NCBI GenBank assembly: GCA_038143535.1
Contig: JAYQMD010000001.1
Coordinates: 1,302,001-1,366,000 of the forward strand
Reading direction: 5' to 3'
DNA length: 64,000 nt
Origin: UBA7446 sp038143535
GTDB lineage: Bacteria > Bacteroidota > Bacteroidia > Flavobacteriales > Flavobacteriaceae
Both the position numbers and the translations under genes were made by a program. How positions within the stretch are numbered: position 1 is the stretch's first letter; each line of letters begins with the position of its first letter. The notes below the pieces were generated by a model. It did not search any database. It had not been told where the DNA came from and was given only the letters and a program-made list of their open reading frames with translations. This document shows, one piece after another, positions 17,049-24,716 of the stretch.

Positions 17049-17334
17049 GAGATGCCTTTAGGGCTAGTTTTTTATCAAATGCTGCTTGCAAATCGGTATC
17101 GGTTTGATTGGCCAGACAAAGCAATACAAAAAGCACATCGGCCAATTCTTCGCCCAAGTCCTTGCCCTTGTCGCTTTCCTTTTCAGATTGCTCGCCATAT
17201 CTGCGTGCAATAATACGGGCTACTTCCCCTACCTCTTCGGTGAGTTGCGCCATATTGGTCAGCTCATTAAAGTAACGGACGCCGTGTTTCTCAATCCATA
17301 CATCAACGGCTTTTTGGGCATCTTGAATATTCAT
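17005..17334 (-). CDS. MazG-like nucleotide pyrophosphohydrolase
   Basis: A 109-residue all-alpha NTP-PPase. The metal-binding motif is visible as EEVGEVARIIARR followed by EELADVLFVLLCLANQTDTDL. Such small MazG-like enzymes hydrolyse nucleoside triphosphates to monophosphates and are thought to clean damaged or non-canonical nucleotides; the exact substrate cannot be read. It overlaps dtd by 4 bases upstream and aroA by 44 bases downstream. The Lys/His-rich tail (KASRDHDRHHNNPKLRS) is not conserved. Confidence 0.88.
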   Translation of the reverse strand: MNIQDAQKAVDVWIEKHGVRYFNELTNMAQLTEEVGEVARIIARRYGEQSEKESDKGKDLGEELADVLFVLLCLANQTDTDLQAAFDKKLALKASRDHDRHHNNPKLRS

Positions 17335-17786
17335 AAGTCTTTGTTTTTTGAATCGATGATAATCGTTACAGGACCATCGTTTGTCAAATCGATTTGCATA
17401 TCAGCACCAAAAATACCGCTCTGTACGGGTTTTCCCATAAGCTGAGTCGCTTTTTGTAAAAAATGCTCGTAAAGCGGAACGGCTATTTCATGACCTGCTG
17501 CCCGAATATAAGAAGGTCTGTTTCCTTTTTTGGTTTGCGCATAAAGCGTAAACTGACTAACGACCAACAATTCGCCAGCAACATCCAGCACACTCTTGTT
17601 CATAACGGCGGCTTGGTCGTTGAAAATACGCATATTGATGATTTTATTGAGTAGCCAATCCAGATCTTCAGTTGTATCGGACTGCATAATACCCAACAAC
17701 ACCAGCAAACCGTGCCCAATGCTTGCCTCATGGGTTTTGTTAGCTGTTACTTTGGCTAACGATACACGTTGTAGTACGGCTCTCAT
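17331..17786 (-). CDS. dtd: D-aminoacyl-tRNA deacylase
   Basis: Dtd hydrolyses D-aminoacyl-tRNA and glycyl-tRNA(Ala), protecting translation fidelity. The 151-residue protein begins MRAVLQRVSLAKV and has the two cross-subunit active-site motifs, SQFTLY and NDGPVT. ATG 17786 is chosen because it gives the canonical MRAVLQRV start and a 4-base overlap (ATGA) with the rsgA stop; an upstream ATG at 17795 adds only three residues. Confidence 0.96.
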   Translation of the reverse strand: MRAVLQRVSLAKVTANKTHEASIGHGLLVLLGIMQSDTTEDLDWLLNKIINMRIFNDQAAVMNKSVLDVAGELLVVSQFTLYAQTKKGNRPSYIRAAGHEIAVPLYEHFLQKATQLMGKPVQSGIFGADMQIDLTNDGPVTIIIDSKNKDL

Positions 17787-18730
17787 GAATCCCAAAAATC
17801 AGTTCGGTAATGCTGCTCATCGCCTTCAATCATCTGCACATAACTTTTGTAGCGCGATGCGGCTATTTCTCCTGTCTCAAGTGCAGCCTTGATGGCACAT
17901 TTAGGCTCTTCAAGATGTAAGCAGTTGTTAAACTTACATGCGTCTTTCATGGAAAAAAATTCACGGAAGTAGTCACCCATTTCTTCCTTTCCCATGTGAA
18001 CGACGCCAAACCCACGAATTCCAGGTGTATCGATGATACGTGCCCCAAAGTCCAAGTCATGCATTTCGGCAAATGTAGTGGTGTGTTGACCTTGTTGGTG
18101 CTGGGCAGAAATGTCTGCAGTCTTTATATTTAGTCCGGGTGCCAAAGCATTGACCAAAGTAGACTTGCCTACTCCACTGTGCCCAGAAAGCATACAGGTT
18201 TTGTCCTGCATCATTGTTTTTACTTTATCTAGATTTGTTTTGTGCAAAGCAGAAATTTCAAGACAAGAGTAGCCTATACTACGGTACAGTTTCATCAAAG
18301 ATTGCATTTGCTCTGTTTGAGCAGTTGTATAGCTGTCTTCTTTATTAAACAAAAGCACAGTATTAATTTCGTAGGCTTCAGCGGTTGCTAAAAAACGATC
18401 GATAAAGGCTGGATAAGTAGGCGGATTGTTAATGGTAACCAACAAAAAAGCAGCGTCGATATTAGCCGCGATTATGTGAATTTGCTTTGACAGATTCACC
18501 GACTTGCGCACGATGTAATTTTTACGGGCTTGGATGTCGGTAATAACACCCTCTTGCCCGACTTGAGTCTCTTTTAAATCAACCGCAACCACATCTCCAA
18601 CAGCGACGGGATTGGTGCTGGTTATTCCTTTTATTCGAAATTTACCCTTGATACGACAGGGGATAAGATTCCCCTGAGCATCTTTTACGTGATACCAGCT
18701 TCCCGTTGATTTGTATACGACACCTGTCAT
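17783..18730 (-). CDS. rsgA: Small-subunit ribosome biogenesis GTPase RsgA
   Basis: RsgA (YjeQ) is a circularly permuted GTPase that checks the 30S decoding centre. An N-terminal OB fold is followed by G4 (LLFNKEDS), G1 (SGHSGVGKSTLVN) and G3 (DTPGIRGFG) in permuted order. The C-terminal zinc knuckle CKFNNCLHLEEPKC is complete. The 315-residue length is normal. It begins 34 bases after the DAHP synthase gene and overlaps dtd, so it may be carried on the attenuated aromatic transcript unless an internal promoter exists. Confidence 0.96.
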   Translation of the reverse strand: MTGVVYKSTGSWYHVKDAQGNLIPCRIKGKFRIKGITSTNPVAVGDVVAVDLKETQVGQEGVITDIQARKNYIVRKSVNLSKQIHIIAANIDAAFLLVTINNPPTYPAFIDRFLATAEAYEINTVLLFNKEDSYTTAQTEQMQSLMKLYRSIGYSCLEISALHKTNLDKVKTMMQDKTCMLSGHSGVGKSTLVNALAPGLNIKTADISAQHQQGQHTTTFAEMHDLDFGARIIDTPGIRGFGVVHMGKEEMGDYFREFFSMKDACKFNNCLHLEEPKCAIKAALETGEIAASRYKSYVQMIEGDEQHYRTDFWDS

Positions 18731-18764
18731 GGAGCCAAATTAACGGATTTTTGGTTTACAGCCA

Positions 18765-19847
18765 TTAACCGTTGATAATCTCTTCTTGGTGATTGATAGA
18801 TTCTTGATGGATGGCCTTAAAAATGCGAAGGATAAATTCCTCGCTTAAGCCTTTTTCGTCTCCATCCAAAATCATCTTGCCCAAGATCTCATTCCATCGC
18901 TTAGATTGCAAAACCGCCACATTATGCGATTTTTTGAGTGCGCCGATTTCATTGGCAACTTTCATACGCTTGCTAAGGCTCTCCAACAAGTTGGCGTCTA
19001 TGACATCAATTTGCGTGCGCATGGTATTGAGCTTGTTTTTGTATTCGGCATCGTCGTCTGTTTCTTTACGAATTTTAAGATCTGACATCATCTGCACAAG
19101 GGTGTCGGGTGTGATTTGCTGGGCGGCATCACTCCATGCGTTGTCTGGATCCCAGTGGGACTCGACCATCAACCCATCGAAATTTAAATCCAGTGCGGTT
19201 TGGCAAATGTCTTGCAATATATCCCGGCGTCCAGCAATGTGTGAAGGATCACAAATCAGCGGCAGGTCAGGAAATCTATTTTGCAATTCAACAGCGATTT
19301 GCCACTCTGGATTGTTCCTGTACTTTGTTTTTTCATAAGTAGAAAATCCACGGTGAATTACCCCTAAGTTTTTGATGTTGGCTGTGTACAAACGCTCAAT
19401 ACCACCAAGCCACAAAGACAAGTCTGGATTAACAGGGTTTTTGACCAATACTATCTTTTCTGTTCCCTCTAGCGCATCCGCTATTTCCTGAACAATAAAA
19501 GGGCTAACGGTTGAGCGCGCACCAATCCACAAAATATCAATATCGTGCTCCAAAGCCAATTGAACATGGGCGCGATTGGCTACTTCTGTACAGGTCATTA
19601 AACCTGTTTCCTCTTTTACACGCTGCAACCATTTTAGTCCAATAACGCCAACGCCTTCAAAATTTCCTGGGCGTGTACGGGGCTTCCATATTCCTGCTCG
19701 ATAGGCAGTAACATCGGTATCCTTGAGTTGATGAGCGATTTTAAGCACTTGTTCTTCGGTTTCAGCACTGCAAGGTCCTGCTATAACGAGTGGGTGGTCG
19801 AGCTCAAAATTATTGAGCCATTGACGCATGTTTGGATTGTTTTCCAT
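18765..19847 (-). CDS. Bifunctional DAHP synthase / chorismate mutase
   Basis: A fusion of two aromatic-pathway enzymes. Residues about 1-255 form a 3-deoxy-7-phosphoheptulonate synthase (GPCSAETEEQVL, YRAGIWKPRTRPGNFEG, CDPSHIAGRRD), which commits PEP and erythrose-4-phosphate to the shikimate pathway. Residues about 270-360 form an AroQ-type chorismate mutase (MRTQIDVIDANLLESLSKRM, AVLQSKRWNEIL). This order is common in Bacteroidota; the mutase part may let prephenate or downstream products inhibit the synthase part. It begins 7 bases after tyrA. The operon thus contains entry enzyme, mutase, dehydratase, dehydrogenase and aminotransferase. Confidence 0.95.
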   Translation of the reverse strand: MENNPNMRQWLNNFELDHPLVIAGPCSAETEEQVLKIAHQLKDTDVTAYRAGIWKPRTRPGNFEGVGVIGLKWLQRVKEETGLMTCTEVANRAHVQLALEHDIDILWIGARSTVSPFIVQEIADALEGTEKIVLVKNPVNPDLSLWLGGIERLYTANIKNLGVIHRGFSTYEKTKYRNNPEWQIAVELQNRFPDLPLICDPSHIAGRRDILQDICQTALDLNFDGLMVESHWDPDNAWSDAAQQITPDTLVQMMSDLKIRKETDDDAEYKNKLNTMRTQIDVIDANLLESLSKRMKVANEIGALKKSHNVAVLQSKRWNEILGKMILDGDEKGLSEEFILRIFKAIHQESINHQEEIING

Positions 19848-19854
19848 GGTTAAC

Positions 19855-20700
19855 TTATTTGTGTTCTAAAATTGTTTTTATTTTGTTTATTTCCTTCATT
19901 TCGGCCAGCAATTCCTCGTGAGCATCGGCAGCCAGTTTTTCTTTGAAAGCGTTCATATTCCTGATGTACTCATCTAGTGTTTCCAAAACGTTTTGTTTGT
20001 TTTGGGCAAAAATGGGCATCCACATTTCTGGTGAACTCTTGGCCAAGCGTACCGTGGAGGCGAATCCACTACCGGCCATATCAAAGATGTTTTGTTCGTC
20101 GGTTTCTTTCTCCAACACGGTTTTGCCAAGCATAAAAGAGGTGATGTGCGACAGGTGCGACACATAAGCAATGTGTTTGTCGTGCTCCACAGGATCCATC
20201 CTACGGATGATCATTCCCAACTGACCGAATAGCTTTTCCGCCTTGTCTAGGAGAGCATCACGGGTGAGTGCGGTCTCGCACAGCATAATAGTTTTTCCTT
20301 TGTATAGCTCGGATACAGCAGCATCGGGGCCCGAGTGTTCGGTTCCTGCGATTGGGTGTGCAGCCAAAAACTGATCGCGTTTTGGATGGTTTTTTACCGC
20401 TTGACAAATTGCCGATTTCGTAGAGCCAAAATCAATTACTAAGGTTTTTTCGCCCACAGCGTCTAAAATTTGGGGTAACAAATGCGTAATAGCTTCTACA
20501 GGTATAGAAACAAAAACCCAATCGGCATCTTGCAACTTGTGTAGATCGCCTGTTTGGTGAATCAATCCCAAATCAAGCGCACAGCTTAAGGTGGCCTCTT
20601 TTCGGCTGATTCCTTGCATGACCGCATCGGGATATAGACTTTGCAAATCTAGCGACAAAGAGCCGTTCATCAATCCAATGCCTACAAAGCTTACCTTCAT
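19855..20700 (-). CDS. tyrA: Prephenate dehydrogenase
   Basis: TyrA oxidatively decarboxylates prephenate to 4-hydroxyphenylpyruvate with NAD. The 281-residue protein has an N-terminal Rossmann loop VGIGLMNGSL (residues 6-15), then VIDFGSTKSAIC, the conserved HPIAGTEHSGPDAA and the histidine-bearing YVSHLSHI. There is no ACT or mutase domain, so feedback control may lie elsewhere. The start overlaps the end of the aminotransferase gene by 4 bases. Confidence 0.94.
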   Translation of the reverse strand: MKVSFVGIGLMNGSLSLDLQSLYPDAVMQGISRKEATLSCALDLGLIHQTGDLHKLQDADWVFVSIPVEAITHLLPQILDAVGEKTLVIDFGSTKSAICQAVKNHPKRDQFLAAHPIAGTEHSGPDAAVSELYKGKTIMLCETALTRDALLDKAEKLFGQLGMIIRRMDPVEHDKHIAYVSHLSHITSFMLGKTVLEKETDEQNIFDMAGSGFASTVRLAKSSPEMWMPIFAQNKQNVLETLDEYIRNMNAFKEKLAADAHEELLAEMKEINKIKTILEHK

Positions 20701-21845
20701 GATGTTATGCGCTTTAGTGCTTCAACAATTCGTTCTTCTGACACGCATAGTGAAAAGCGGACATAGCCCTCCCCTGCGGTTCCAAAAATGGTTCCGGGAG
20801 CAATAAAAATATGGTGTTCCTCCAGCAAAGCGTCTATGTAGGCTTCGCTATCCAATGCGCCTCCGGGCAGTTTTGCCCAAACAAACATACCTGCCGTATC
20901 ACGTTCAAAAGTGGTGCCCAACGCGTGGGCAAGTTGCCAAATAAGTTCTCTCCTGCTGCGGTAGGTAGCGTTAAGCTCCGAAAACCAAGCTGTACCTTGT
21001 GCAAGGGCAGCCATGGCGCCTTGTTGCAAACCAAAGAACATACCCGAGTCCATATTGCTTTTTACCTTTAAAATATCTTGAATGTGGGCTACACTTCCGC
21101 ATACCATGCCCACACGCCAGCCGGCCATGTTGTACGCCTTACTCAAGGATTGCAGTTCTAGAGATACGTCCTTGGCACCGGGTAGTTGAAGCAAGCTCAT
21201 GGGCACATCGTTTAGGATATTGGCATAGGGGTTGTCGTTGATGATAAGCAAGTCGTAGGTTTTAGCAAAGGCCACCAATTCGGCTAAAAATGCCGCATCG
21301 GCTTTGGCGCCAGTTGGCATGTGCGGATAGTTGACCCACATCAGCTTTACGCCTGTCAAGTCTTGTTTTGCAAGTGCCTCCAAATTCGGCAGCCAATGTG
21401 TAGCAGCGCTCAGGGTATATGGAAGGGCTTGCGCACCCACCAATTCGGTTACTGAGGCATAGGTTGGGTAGCCAGGATTGGGAATCAGTACGCCATCACC
21501 CTTGTTAAGGAATGCCATGGAAATGTGCATGATGCCTTCTTTGGAACCCATAAGCGGCAGCACCTCATTTTCAGGATTTAGTGCTACGTCAAAAGCATCT
21601 TGATAGTAGGTAGCTATGGTTTGGCGCAAAGCAGGGGTACCTTGGTAGCTTTGGTATTTGTGTGCCGTAGGCTGCGAGAGGCTTTCCGTTAGGGCCGATA
21701 GGGCGGCTGTGGGTGGTGGCAAGTCTGGACTGCCAATACCCATATTGATGACGTCTTGGCCGCTACCCATGCGTTGACTCACCTCACGCAGCTTGCGTGA
21801 AAAGTAGTATTCTTGGACGCTATTTAGTCTGTCGGCAGGTCTCAT
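20697..21845 (-). CDS. PLP-dependent aminotransferase, probably aromatic/aspartate type
   Basis: A 382-residue class I/II aminotransferase. The PLP lysine is in SLSKAYNMAGWRVG. Other fold-type I signs are NPGYPTY, the Asn-rich NDNPYAN and YVRFSLCVSEERI near the end. Its place between pheA and tyrA, with 4-base overlaps at both ends, implies that it transaminates phenylpyruvate and 4-hydroxyphenylpyruvate, the products of its neighbours. Substrate choice is inferred from context; LL-diaminopimelate aminotransferase-like enzymes look similar. Confidence 0.9.
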   Translation of the reverse strand: MRPADRLNSVQEYYFSRKLREVSQRMGSGQDVINMGIGSPDLPPPTAALSALTESLSQPTAHKYQSYQGTPALRQTIATYYQDAFDVALNPENEVLPLMGSKEGIMHISMAFLNKGDGVLIPNPGYPTYASVTELVGAQALPYTLSAATHWLPNLEALAKQDLTGVKLMWVNYPHMPTGAKADAAFLAELVAFAKTYDLLIINDNPYANILNDVPMSLLQLPGAKDVSLELQSLSKAYNMAGWRVGMVCGSVAHIQDILKVKSNMDSGMFFGLQQGAMAALAQGTAWFSELNATYRSRRELIWQLAHALGTTFERDTAGMFVWAKLPGGALDSEAYIDALLEEHHIFIAPGTIFGTAGEGYVRFSLCVSEERIVEALKRITS

Positions 21846-22666
21846 GCTTCTAACTGATTTTTATAGGTTCCCAATACTTTTAGCGATTCGGTCATGATTT
21901 CGAGCAGATGAATGGTCTTAGTGTAAAAGGCCACTTCATCGAAAGTTACGTCCACAAAAAAGGAGTACTTCCACGGGGTTTCCACCACGGGTATGGACTG
22001 TATCTTGGTCAGGTTTAGTTTGCAATCGCTGAGTACGTTAAGTACGGCTGCCAGACTGCCACGTTTGTGGTCTAGCACAAATTTCATTGATGCCTTATTG
22101 ATGTCTTCAGAGCTGTTGGGCGTGGTTTTGACCACAACAAAACGAGTAGCATTGTTGGCAATGCTGTGGATGTTGGATGCTACAATTTTAAGTCCGTAAA
22201 GAGTGGCAGCCGTTTTGGAGGCAATGGCGCCAAGGCCGCGGATTTTTTTTTCGGCAATGCGTTGTGCCACTTCTGCGGTATCGGCATCTTCAATGAGTTT
22301 GATGTGCGGTTGGGTAGCAAAGAAATCTTTACACTGCAACAGCGCCATGGGATGGGAAGCCACTTCTGTGATATCTGCAACTTCCGTTCCGGGCAATGCC
22401 ATCAGCTGGTGCTCAATGCGTATGTAGGCCTCGTCCACAATATGCAGGTTGTGTTTGTCTATAAGGGCGTAGTTGGGAATAATGGAGCCTGCAATGGAAT
22501 TTTCCAAGGCCATAAGCCCGTGGCTAACAACACCCGAAGTAACCGCAACAACCAGGGCATCGAACGACAGGCACTCGTCCAGTGCCGTGTTGGCACCAAA
22601 AAGCTGGGCTACTACCTCGTGGTGGTACGAGCCTCTGATTCCTTGTATCGCAATTTTTGGTTCCAT
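21842..22666 (-). CDS. pheA: Prephenate dehydratase with ACT domain
   Basis: PheA converts prephenate to phenylpyruvate. Residues about 1-180 are the catalytic domain (AIQGIRGSYHHEVVAQLFG, ENSIAGSI, NNATRFVVV); residues about 190-274 form an ACT domain (KRGSLAAVLNVLSDCKLNLTKIQSIPV) that normally binds phenylalanine for feedback inhibition. No chorismate mutase domain is attached; that activity is on the DAHP synthase fusion downstream. This is the first structural gene of the aromatic operon. Its ATG lies 32 bases after an intrinsic terminator preceded by a Tyr/Phe leader peptide, so it is expected to be controlled by transcription attenuation. Confidence 0.95.
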   Translation of the reverse strand: MEPKIAIQGIRGSYHHEVVAQLFGANTALDECLSFDALVVAVTSGVVSHGLMALENSIAGSIIPNYALIDKHNLHIVDEAYIRIEHQLMALPGTEVADITEVASHPMALLQCKDFFATQPHIKLIEDADTAEVAQRIAEKKIRGLGAIASKTAATLYGLKIVASNIHSIANNATRFVVVKTTPNSSEDINKASMKFVLDHKRGSLAAVLNVLSDCKLNLTKIQSIPVVETPWKYSFFVDVTFDEVAFYTKTIHLLEIMTESLKVLGTYKNQLEA

Positions 22667-22698
22667 TGTTTCTGTTTATTCATGCACCATGGGCACAT

Positions 22699-22729
22699 AA
22701 AAAAACCCCGAACGCTAGCTCAGGGTTTT
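22699..22729 (-). terminator. Attenuator terminator of the aromatic operon
   Basis: On the minus strand the RNA can form a 12-bp stem (AAAACCCTGAGC with GTTCGGGGTTTT, including two G-U pairs) around the tetraloop UAGC, followed by a run of U. It lies between the leader-peptide stop and the pheA start. A competing antiterminator can pair GCUAG..GGGU (around 22757-22766) with ACCC..CUAGC in the left arm. Confidence 0.85.
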
Positions 22730-22761
22730 AAATTCGTTTGTCAAAACTATTATACACCCAA

Positions 22762-22815
22762 CTAGCTCCCATTATAGAAGTAGTAAAAAGATGAATAATA
22801 TCTGTTTATTTTCAT
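22762..22815 (-). CDS. Tyr/Phe-rich leader peptide of the aromatic operon
   Basis: A 17-codon reading frame encoding MKINRYYSSFYYFYNGS, stop TAG. Seven of the 17 residues are Tyr (5) or Phe (2), with five of them consecutive in FYYFY just before the stop. This composition, the promoter directly upstream and the terminator directly downstream make it a leader peptide whose translation senses charged tRNA-Tyr and tRNA-Phe, as in classical trp/phe/his attenuation. The predicted transcription start is only about 5 bases before the ATG, so the leader may be translated from an almost leaderless RNA. The family is known in principle; this instance is inferred. Confidence 0.85.
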   Translation of the reverse strand: MKINRYYSSFYYFYNGS

Positions 22816-22822
22816 TACAGGG

Positions 22823-22853
22823 CAAATGTACATGCAAAATCTAAATAAACAAA
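22823..22853 (-). promoter_or_regulatory. Promoter of the aromatic operon
   Basis: TTTG (22853-22850), exactly 19 bases, then TACATTTG (22830-22823) on the minus strand: a perfect Bacteroidota promoter. The transcription start is expected near 22820, immediately before the leader-peptide ATG. Confidence 0.8.
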
Positions 22854-23294
22854 TTTTTTTGTAGTTTTAAAATTGAATTGATTCCCAAATCATTTCTACA
22901 ATCATGAAAAAACTGCGGCTTAGATTTGATTTTTTTTAAACGCTAGCCTTGCTAAAAGCTTGAGGTATTGTGCTGCGCTTTTTATTAGGGAATTGATAGG
23001 TATTAATGGCAAGAGGAAATAAATGCAATGTGAGGATATACACGAGAACCATTCATCTATAGGAATTGCAAAAAATTAGAACTAAAATATAAAAACTACA
23101 CACCACAATGGCTATAGTTAATTGCTTGCCTGCCAGTAGGCAGTCAGGGGCAGGGCTATGTCTCGCGCTAAATAAATTAACCCTAAAACCCAAAATCATG
23201 AATCCAGAAAACGAAAAAACTGGAGGTTAGAAATAGGGGAGTGCTATACTCTCCGTGTTGGGTTTGCGCCGTTTGCGTACGAACGTTATTGGTT
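22854..23294. other. Gene-free stretch between osmC and the aromatic promoter
   Basis: About 440 bases with no reading frame I can support. It holds a small inverted repeat CTGCC AGTA GGCAG at 23130-23143, of the sort seen as dispersed elements in flavobacterial genomes, followed by a GC-rich tract (23143-23160). An imperfect GAGT/ACTC hairpin lies near 23240-23253. GTTTGCG occurs twice in quick succession near 23262-23278. The GC-rich part differs from the AT-rich flanks. Function unknown; a small RNA or an old cassette boundary are possible but unproven. Confidence 0.35.
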
Positions 23295-23726
23295 TTAAAA
23301 ATTTTTGGGCTCATATAGGGTGTCGTTTACAATTACAGAAAAGCTTACCTTAGCAGTAGCTGCCAGTGTTAGGGAAACTGAACAATACTTTGTAAATGAC
23401 AACTCTGCTGCACGGTATATTTTTTCGGGTTTTACATCTCCGTTTACGCTTACCCTTGCATGTATTTTTGTAAAGAGTGATGGTGCAGGTTTGTCTACAC
23501 GTTCGCCATCAACATCAATTTCCAGGCTGTCAAAAACTACTTTTTGCTTGTTTAAAATTGAGATAATATCAATACTAGAACATCCAGCCACTCCCACAAG
23601 CAGCAATTCCATTGGGCTTGCGCTCTTGGGATTTTCTACAGACTTATTATCAATAGCTATTTTATAACCGCTATTGTTTTCAATTGTGGCGTAAAAGCCA
23701 GACTGGTGGGTGAGTTTTACATTCAT
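23295..23726 (-). CDS. OsmC-family protein
   Basis: A 143-residue OsmC/Ohr-fold protein. The family includes peroxiredoxin-like hydroperoxide reductases with two reactive cysteines. Here GVAGCSSIDIISIL holds one Cys and the later LSFTKYCSVSLTLA the second, at the expected spacing. The stretch KSASPMELLLVGVAGC is typical of the YhfA-like branch. It overlaps the end of metX by 4 bases, so it belongs to the methionine operon; a link to sulfur or thiol chemistry is plausible but not demonstrated. Confidence 0.88.
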   Translation of the reverse strand: MNVKLTHQSGFYATIENNSGYKIAIDNKSVENPKSASPMELLLVGVAGCSSIDIISILNKQKVVFDSLEIDVDGERVDKPAPSLFTKIHARVSVNGDVKPEKIYRAAELSFTKYCSVSLTLAATAKVSFSVIVNDTLYEPKNF

Positions 23727-24700
23727 ACGTGTTCATGGATTGGGGTGAATACTTCTTTTAATAGGTTTGTTAGTTGGTCGTGTTCAATCAAAAAGGCATC
23801 GTGTCCGTGAATAGATTTGATGGTCTTAAAAAATACATTGGGCTTTACATTCAACAGTCGGCGGTAGGTTTCTCTATTGTCTTCGTGAGTAAAAAACAAG
23901 TCCGTATCAATGGATATAATAAAAATATTACCCGTTGTTTTTTCTACCAATTCTTCAAACGAATCGCGTTCGTGGCAAATATCAACGCTGCCCAACAAAT
24001 GATTCATCGACTTATAGGCGCTGATATCAAACCGGTTGGCCAATTTATCGCCATGATACAGCAGCCATGTTTCGACATTAAATTTATTTTGTTCCTTGTT
24101 AATGGTGCGGTCAAATCTAAATTTTAAAGATTGAGGCGTTCGATAACACAACATCGCGTGAATGCGCGCATCCTCAATTGGGTTTTGAGAATTATGTAGC
24201 AATCGGTCTTGGAGCAAGACATTTGCTAAAATCCAATCGGAAGCCTCCCAATGGCAAGCAATAGGGATAACGTTACGAATAAAATGCGGGTGTGATACCG
24301 CCATTTCCCAAGCCAATGCACCACCAATGGAACCGCCAATAGCAGCAAAGAGCTCGGAAACGCCAAGCTCTTCTAGAGCTATTTTAAAAGCTTCAGAGAC
24401 ATCACGTAATATCCAACCTTTGTAGGAAGACAAAAAGTCATCGTCAAAGCCATTGCCAGGAAAATTAAAGGCAATAACGCTGTACACTTCAGTATCTATC
24501 AATTTCTTTGGACCGATAATATCGCTCCACCATCCTTCTTCACCCGACACATTAGAATTACCTGTTAGTGAATGATTCACCAACACAACAGGTGCTTCGT
24601 GCAGCGCTTTACCAAATACTTGGTAGGATAAGGTCAAAGAAATGACCTTGCCACTGTGCAGCTTGAAGGAAGGGATGCTATGTTTCTGAAGTGACGACAT
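23723..24700 (-). CDS. metX: Homoserine O-acetyltransferase
   Basis: A 325-residue alpha/beta-hydrolase-fold acyltransferase that activates homoserine for methionine synthesis. The nucleophile elbow is GGSIGG, the acid lies in ISIDTDLFF and the histidine in SIHGHDAFLIEHD, which fits the MetX triad. LVNHSLTGNSNV matches the oxyanion region. ATG 24700 (MSSLQKHSIP) is chosen over 24736, which would overlap the end of metY. Whether the donor is acetyl- or succinyl-CoA cannot be settled by eye; acetyl is usual with a MetY sulfhydrylase. It is co-transcribed with metK and metY. Confidence 0.9.
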   Translation of the reverse strand: MSSLQKHSIPSFKLHSGKVISLTLSYQVFGKALHEAPVVLVNHSLTGNSNVSGEEGWWSDIIGPKKLIDTEVYSVIAFNFPGNGFDDDFLSSYKGWILRDVSEAFKIALEELGVSELFAAIGGSIGGALAWEMAVSHPHFIRNVIPIACHWEASDWILANVLLQDRLLHNSQNPIEDARIHAMLCYRTPQSLKFRFDRTINKEQNKFNVETWLLYHGDKLANRFDISAYKSMNHLLGSVDICHERDSFEELVEKTTGNIFIISIDTDLFFTHEDNRETYRRLLNVKPNVFFKTIKSIHGHDAFLIEHDQLTNLLKEVFTPIHEHV

Positions 24701-24716
24701 ATTGCCTTTTATTCTT

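Noticed and set aside
22166..22765. Open frame of 199 codons on plus, antisense to pheA and reaching the attenuator
   Set aside because: Its codons mirror pheA and its attenuator; no domain, start signal or promoter supports it.
22904..22939. Plus-strand mini-frame MKKLRLRFDFF followed by a weak hairpin, resembling a leader peptide
   Set aside because: No plus-strand gene follows it within reach, and the hairpin is weak; likely chance.
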